Source of the DNA: Ischnura elegans
Lineage: Eukaryota; Arthropoda; Insecta; Odonata; Coenagrionidae
Assembly (NCBI RefSeq): GCF_921293095.1
Contig: NC_060249.1
Coordinates: forward strand, 83,587,907-83,651,906
Direction of reading: 5' to 3'
DNA: 64,000 nucleotides
Positions within the stretch are counted from its first letter, which is position 1. Each line of letters opens with the position of its first letter. The translations under genes were made by a program, and so were the position numbers. Positions 60,279-64,000 of this stretch are shown piece after piece. The notes beneath the pieces are model-generated. The model worked only from the letters and a program-made list of their open reading frames with translations. It was not told the origin of the DNA and did not search any database.

Positions 60279-63270
60279 ATGAAGTTTTACTGGACCATAT
60301 TTTGTGCCTTATGCGTTCCGGCGGTATTTTTCTTTTCTAGTTTGCTTCTTAAATGAAATCTTTTTGTTCAGAATTTCTGAAGCATTACATATACATTTTG
60401 TATTTTTAAGATGTTTTGTTTAATTTCTTTAAAGGTTGGTTTTGGAGATAATCTTCCTACTTTGTATGAGCATTATACAGATGGTGGTATTAGTAGTGGG
60501 CTGGAAACAGTTGGTGTTGAGTTCAAATTAAATGGAAAGGATATCACCCTGTATGGAGGAGCCATTCATTATTTTAGGGTTCATCCAAAATATTGGCGAG
60601 ATCGTCTGAGGAAAGCAAGGGCTGCTGGATTAAATTTTGTTGAAACGTATGTCAAATTAAAAGTTAAGACAATAATTGATTCTTGTTTATGGAGTACTAA
60701 TTGATTCTTGAGACAGAGAAAATATAATTTGTGTGATGAAAAAATTAAAAGTGTTTTTTAACAAATTTAATTCAATTTTTGTTGTACGACATTAACTACA
60801 GCACTACCCGATTATCCGGTCTAATGATGGGTAGAGACGGCACGAATAATGGGAAATACAGATAACCCAAACCTTCACTTAAATGTCTAGTAATGTTCAT
60901 ATTTTAGGTAAATCAAACAATCTATCATTATTTCCGTGCATATTCTGTTATTTTAGATTCTTTCCGTGTTCTATAAGCTGGGCTCGTTCCGCCAGGCTCC
61001 GGGTTTTCTTCGAAAAACCTTGAGTTTTTTAGTGGTGATAACATGATTGTAATAGTATTCTTACTCTCCATATAAGACCTGGTTTTGATAACCATGCATC
61101 CGTGGCTGCGTGATCACGGACACAGAAAATTGGTTTACACGAACGCTTCAAAACCACTGTGCGGCATCAGAAATTACACTGTCAGGCATCACGCCACATA
61201 GTCGTGTCTCGTACTAGTTGCATGGGTTGCTATCATAACAATAGAATGGCGTATCCTAACAATAAAATGCAGTAATAGGGTGGTTTCCTATTATTTTTTT
61301 ATTGCCTTAATCGAAAGATTATTACTCCTGGAGTACGTATTTCACGCTTTTAGATTTTTAAATGACAATATCTATTTTTCGCGATTAAATGAAAAGTGAA
61401 AATTTTCAAGCGCGCGAAAACGCGACGCTCAAGTATGAATGCCGGGAAATATCTCCGTACGTCGTATTTCTGGTTCCCCCTCCCGCCCGGTGAGGTGACC
61501 TTGAGGCGAGGCTTAGCGCTGATACGACGCAGGCTGCTAGCGGCTAGCCTAGTACCCTGCTGGCTGGTAGCGCTTGGCTTAAATAAGGATTATTAATAAC
61601 TTATCAAACGAGGAAAACTTTCCGACCTTAGCCAGTTTTAATAAGTGATTGTTAAGACATGTTTCCCTGAGCTCTGCGCCTCATGCATGCAATGGTAACC
61701 TCAGACGACGTATAACTCCTATCTTCTCGTATAGAAACTAGGTCCCTGTGACGTCACGTGGAGTGGCATCGCATGGGCGCCAATCTGGCCCTTTTCAAAT
61801 GAGGATAAAAATGGACCATTGCCATTCGTCTAACCCGGTATTTCTAAAATAAAATAATTGGTATATTATGAATACACTAATGGTGGGTAACGAATCGCAA
61901 TCAATGCCTTTCGTTTTCTTTGATGAAGGAAACCACCCTATTCGGGTGATTTGCGTCCAATTTTATTTCTCTATATAGATCACGGAAAGCCTTGAACAAT
62001 TGTGAAAATCATGAACGGATAATCAACGACACGGATATGCCGCACCCGGATAATCGAGAGTCTGCTGTATATCATACATATGTTGTTCAGCTGATTTAGA
62101 AATAGGTATCTTTACCAATGTAATTTGATCCAAAATGCAGTTCATATATCAAGCAAAGTTGTACACCTGCAGTCCCTTCACTCAAACCTTCCATGATGTA
62201 GGCTCCAAGGCGGGGTAGGACCAGAGAAATCTGGTTAATCATGGGTTTCATCATTATCCTAATTGAATGGTGATTATTCTGGTTTCTTAATTGAAGTTCC
62301 TTTATTAAAACATTCACTGTTGCTTTAGTCAATATGACTTATAGGCGTACTTTATCTGCACGCTGCTTCAGTCATAATGAGTCACTTTTTTGGCCTCTCT
62401 CACCACGCTATTGGTCACAAATATTTCGGTGCCGTGCATATGACGTGACCAACATGGCGCAAATTGCCAAATGTGCACAAAAACTCAAATGGAAAGGCTC
62501 CAAGTATTAAAGCGAAAGGAAAACGAAAAAAACTTGGGTGCAATGGGTGAATTTGTTTAAAAATTTGTGGCAGCGACCATGTAGATGTTAGCGATTTCAC
62601 TTTGAAAGCTGTATGAAACCACAGCAACTGAAATAGAAAATGGGGATGAGAAGGCTTATTATTTTTCCATGCTTGGAGCTAGTCCATCCTTGGCCTCTCC
62701 CTATTCAAGAAGGATCATTTATTGCCTTAGCAGAATGCACTGCAAGTGGAGTGCATGGAGAGCCACTTTCTCTGAGGCATACTGTTTGGGATAAGTTCCT
62801 CCTTTATCCACACAAAGGTGGTTTTTTTTTGTCCAAGACTACTTGACTCATGTAAATTTTTTAGATGCCAGTTTTGAAAAATAATGATTAGTTTGAGAAA
62901 ATTCAGAGCTATATCAGATAATTTAGTGTTTGATAAATTTAAGAAAATAATACCCTCTTAAAAGTGCTTTTTTCACCATCACTAGGTTTCTCAAAAATTG
63001 TTATTTTTCTTCTGGTTTATCATCAATTTCTGATATTTTGATGGATTTAAATTTGCTATTGAAATAACTTCTTCATTGTTACAGGTACATTCCTTGGAAC
63101 CTCCATGAACCAGAGGAGGGTATGTTTGATTTTGGTGATGGAAATCGTGATATGTCAATTTTTTTGAATGTTCGTCAATTCATTCAACTGGCTCAAGAGG
63201 AAGACTTACTTGTAATAATTCGCCCTGGGCCATACATTTGTTCAGAGTGGGAATTTGGTGGTCTTCCAAG
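60279..63270 (+). CDS. beta-galactosidase-like glycoside hydrolase family 35, 5' part
   Basis: Exons 60279-60323, 60435-60646 and 63085-63270 join in phase (0, then AC|G). The last ends at AG|GTATTA and the gene runs past the window. GH35 enzymes remove terminal beta-galactose in lysosomes or outside the cell. The 15-codon first exon ([15 protein letters not shown]) fits a signal peptide; its donor (GTATTT) is mediocre and the intron is only 111 bp. Exon 2 has [20 protein letters not shown] and [20 protein letters not shown]. Exon 3 has [20 protein letters not shown] and [17 protein letters not shown], where the Glu of SEW is the family's acid/base. The wording is nearer to GLB1-like 2/3 than to lysosomal GLB1. 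The nucleophile region lies outside the window. Intron 2 (2.4 kb) holds nested transposons. About 200 residues or more are expected beyond the edge. Confidence 0.9.
60799..62067 (+). mobile_element. pogo/Tigger-type (Tc1/mariner superfamily) element, non-coding
   Basis: TIRs CAGCACTACCCGATTATCCGG (left) and CCGGATAATCGAGAGTCTGC-TG (right) are inverted with about 5 mismatches in 22 bases. TA flanks both ends (60797-60798, 62068-62069). No transposase is visible. The element is split by a younger MITE at 61278-61938, leaving about 610 bp of its own sequence. Confidence 0.8.
61278..61938 (+). mobile_element. TA-duplicating MITE, copy 1, nested
   Basis: 661 bp with ends GGGTGGTTTCCTATTA and AAGGAAACCACCC and TA on both sides (61276-61277, 61939-61940). 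The interior is CpG-rich (GCGCGCGAAAACGCGACGC; TGACGTCACGTGG). Copy 2 starts at 63644. Confidence 0.82.
62070..63084. other. intron 2 remainder of the GH35 gene
   Basis: No exon or repeat recognised between the pogo-type element and the acceptor TTGTTACAG at 63076-63084. Confidence 0.4.
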
Positions 63271-63643
63271 GTATTAAGTTCTTTGCATAATATTCTTTGC
63301 TCTTAGTACTGAAATGTTTGTAGCTTCTAGTGTGTGTGTTTTTTTCATTTACTGGATGCAGATATTTTCCCTTTAACCAAAATCTCCAGACTTTCATCAC
63401 AATGCTAAATGTCTGACTTTACTCTTAGGAATTTTAATGCATTCTATTGGAACGTTATCTCTTTCACTGAAGGGGAAATTGTCTCCATGTTTATGCCCAA
63501 CTACTCTCATAGTTTCTTATGAGTACAATTAAAATTCAGCTAGGTTCTATGATTGAGTTTATATTTTTGGAATCTGCATTTCAAAACTGGAATTTTAATT
63601 AGAGCTAGGCTTTTTTTATTTATAAAATTGATTTTATTCAATA

Positions 63644-64000
63644 GGGTGGTTTCCTATTATTTTTTTATTGCCTATATCGGAAGGTTATTACTCCTGGAGT
63701 ACGTATTTCATGCTTTTAGATTTTTAAATGACGATATCTATTTTTCACGATTAAATGAAAAATGTAAATTTTCAAGCGTGCGAAAACGCGACGGGTAAGG
63801 AAATCTCTCCGTGTTACGTATTTCTGGTTCCCCTTCCCGCCTTGTGAGGTGACCTTGATCGAGGCTCTGAGCGCTGATAGGACGCAGGATGCTAGCGGGT
63901 AGCTGAGTACCTTGCTGGATGGTAGCGCTTGGCTTAAAAAAAGGTTAATTAATACCTTATCAAACGAAGAAAACTTTCCGACCTTAGCCAGTTTTAATGT
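63644..64000 (+). mobile_element. TA-duplicating MITE, copy 2, cut by window edge
   Basis: Begins TA|GGGTGGTTTCCTATTATT and follows copy 1 (61278 on) for the remaining 357 bases with roughly 10% differences. The right end is outside the window. It lies in the next intron of the GH35 gene. Confidence 0.85.

Overview
This window is eukaryotic and almost certainly arthropod, most likely an insect with a large, repeat-rich genome. It is AT-rich, the genes have GT-AG introns from about 0.1 to 4 kb, and intergenic space and introns are filled with decayed DNA transposons, MITEs, LINE tails and tRNA-derived SINEs. No bacterial features are present. The species cannot be fixed from the sequence alone.

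Four host genes can be assembled with consistent splice phases. (1) + strand, 26348-33286, three exons: a secreted proline-rich protein of 587 aa with a conserved cysteine pattern (C..RLLCE / C..AFPDCP). (2) + strand, 40024-47488, eight exons: a 388-aa secreted serpin with a normal C-terminal block but a divergent core and hinge and a polybasic RRKR in the reactive loop. (3) - strand, 55735-50321, nine exons: a complete MFAP1 (spliceosomal) gene of 543 aa. (4) + strand, from 60279 past the right edge: the 5' part of a GH35 beta-galactosidase-like gene with signal peptide and the SEWEFGGLP active-site block. The serpin and MFAP1 converge; MFAP1 and the GH35 gene diverge.

Bases 1-26,300 hold no gene I can support. 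They contain a SINE, a 15-bp minisatellite, a Harbinger-type MITE, several hAT-type MITEs, LINE reverse-transcriptase remnants, Penelope-like fossils, a GGATC-rich inverted-repeat element and fold-back repeats. A GC-rich block at 20.6-21.2 kb may be a promoter or untranslated first exon. The introns of genes 1, 2 and 4 are hosts to further elements: the serpin introns alone hold five hAT-type pieces, three of them with visible 8-bp target duplications.

Three places show clear nesting. At 3.7-4.5 kb a Penelope-like fragment lies inside a hAT MITE. At 56.8-59.6 kb a short Ty3/Gypsy LTR element with a 5-bp duplication lies inside a piggyBac relic. At 60.8-62.1 kb a TA-duplicating MITE lies inside a pogo/Tigger-like element, itself in an intron of the GH35 gene. 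A second piggyBac relic (34.9-36.8 kb) carries a recurring palindrome and about 135-bp internal inverted arms. The best candidates for new biology are the unusual serpin, the proline-rich secreted protein and the repeat families defined here by their ends.
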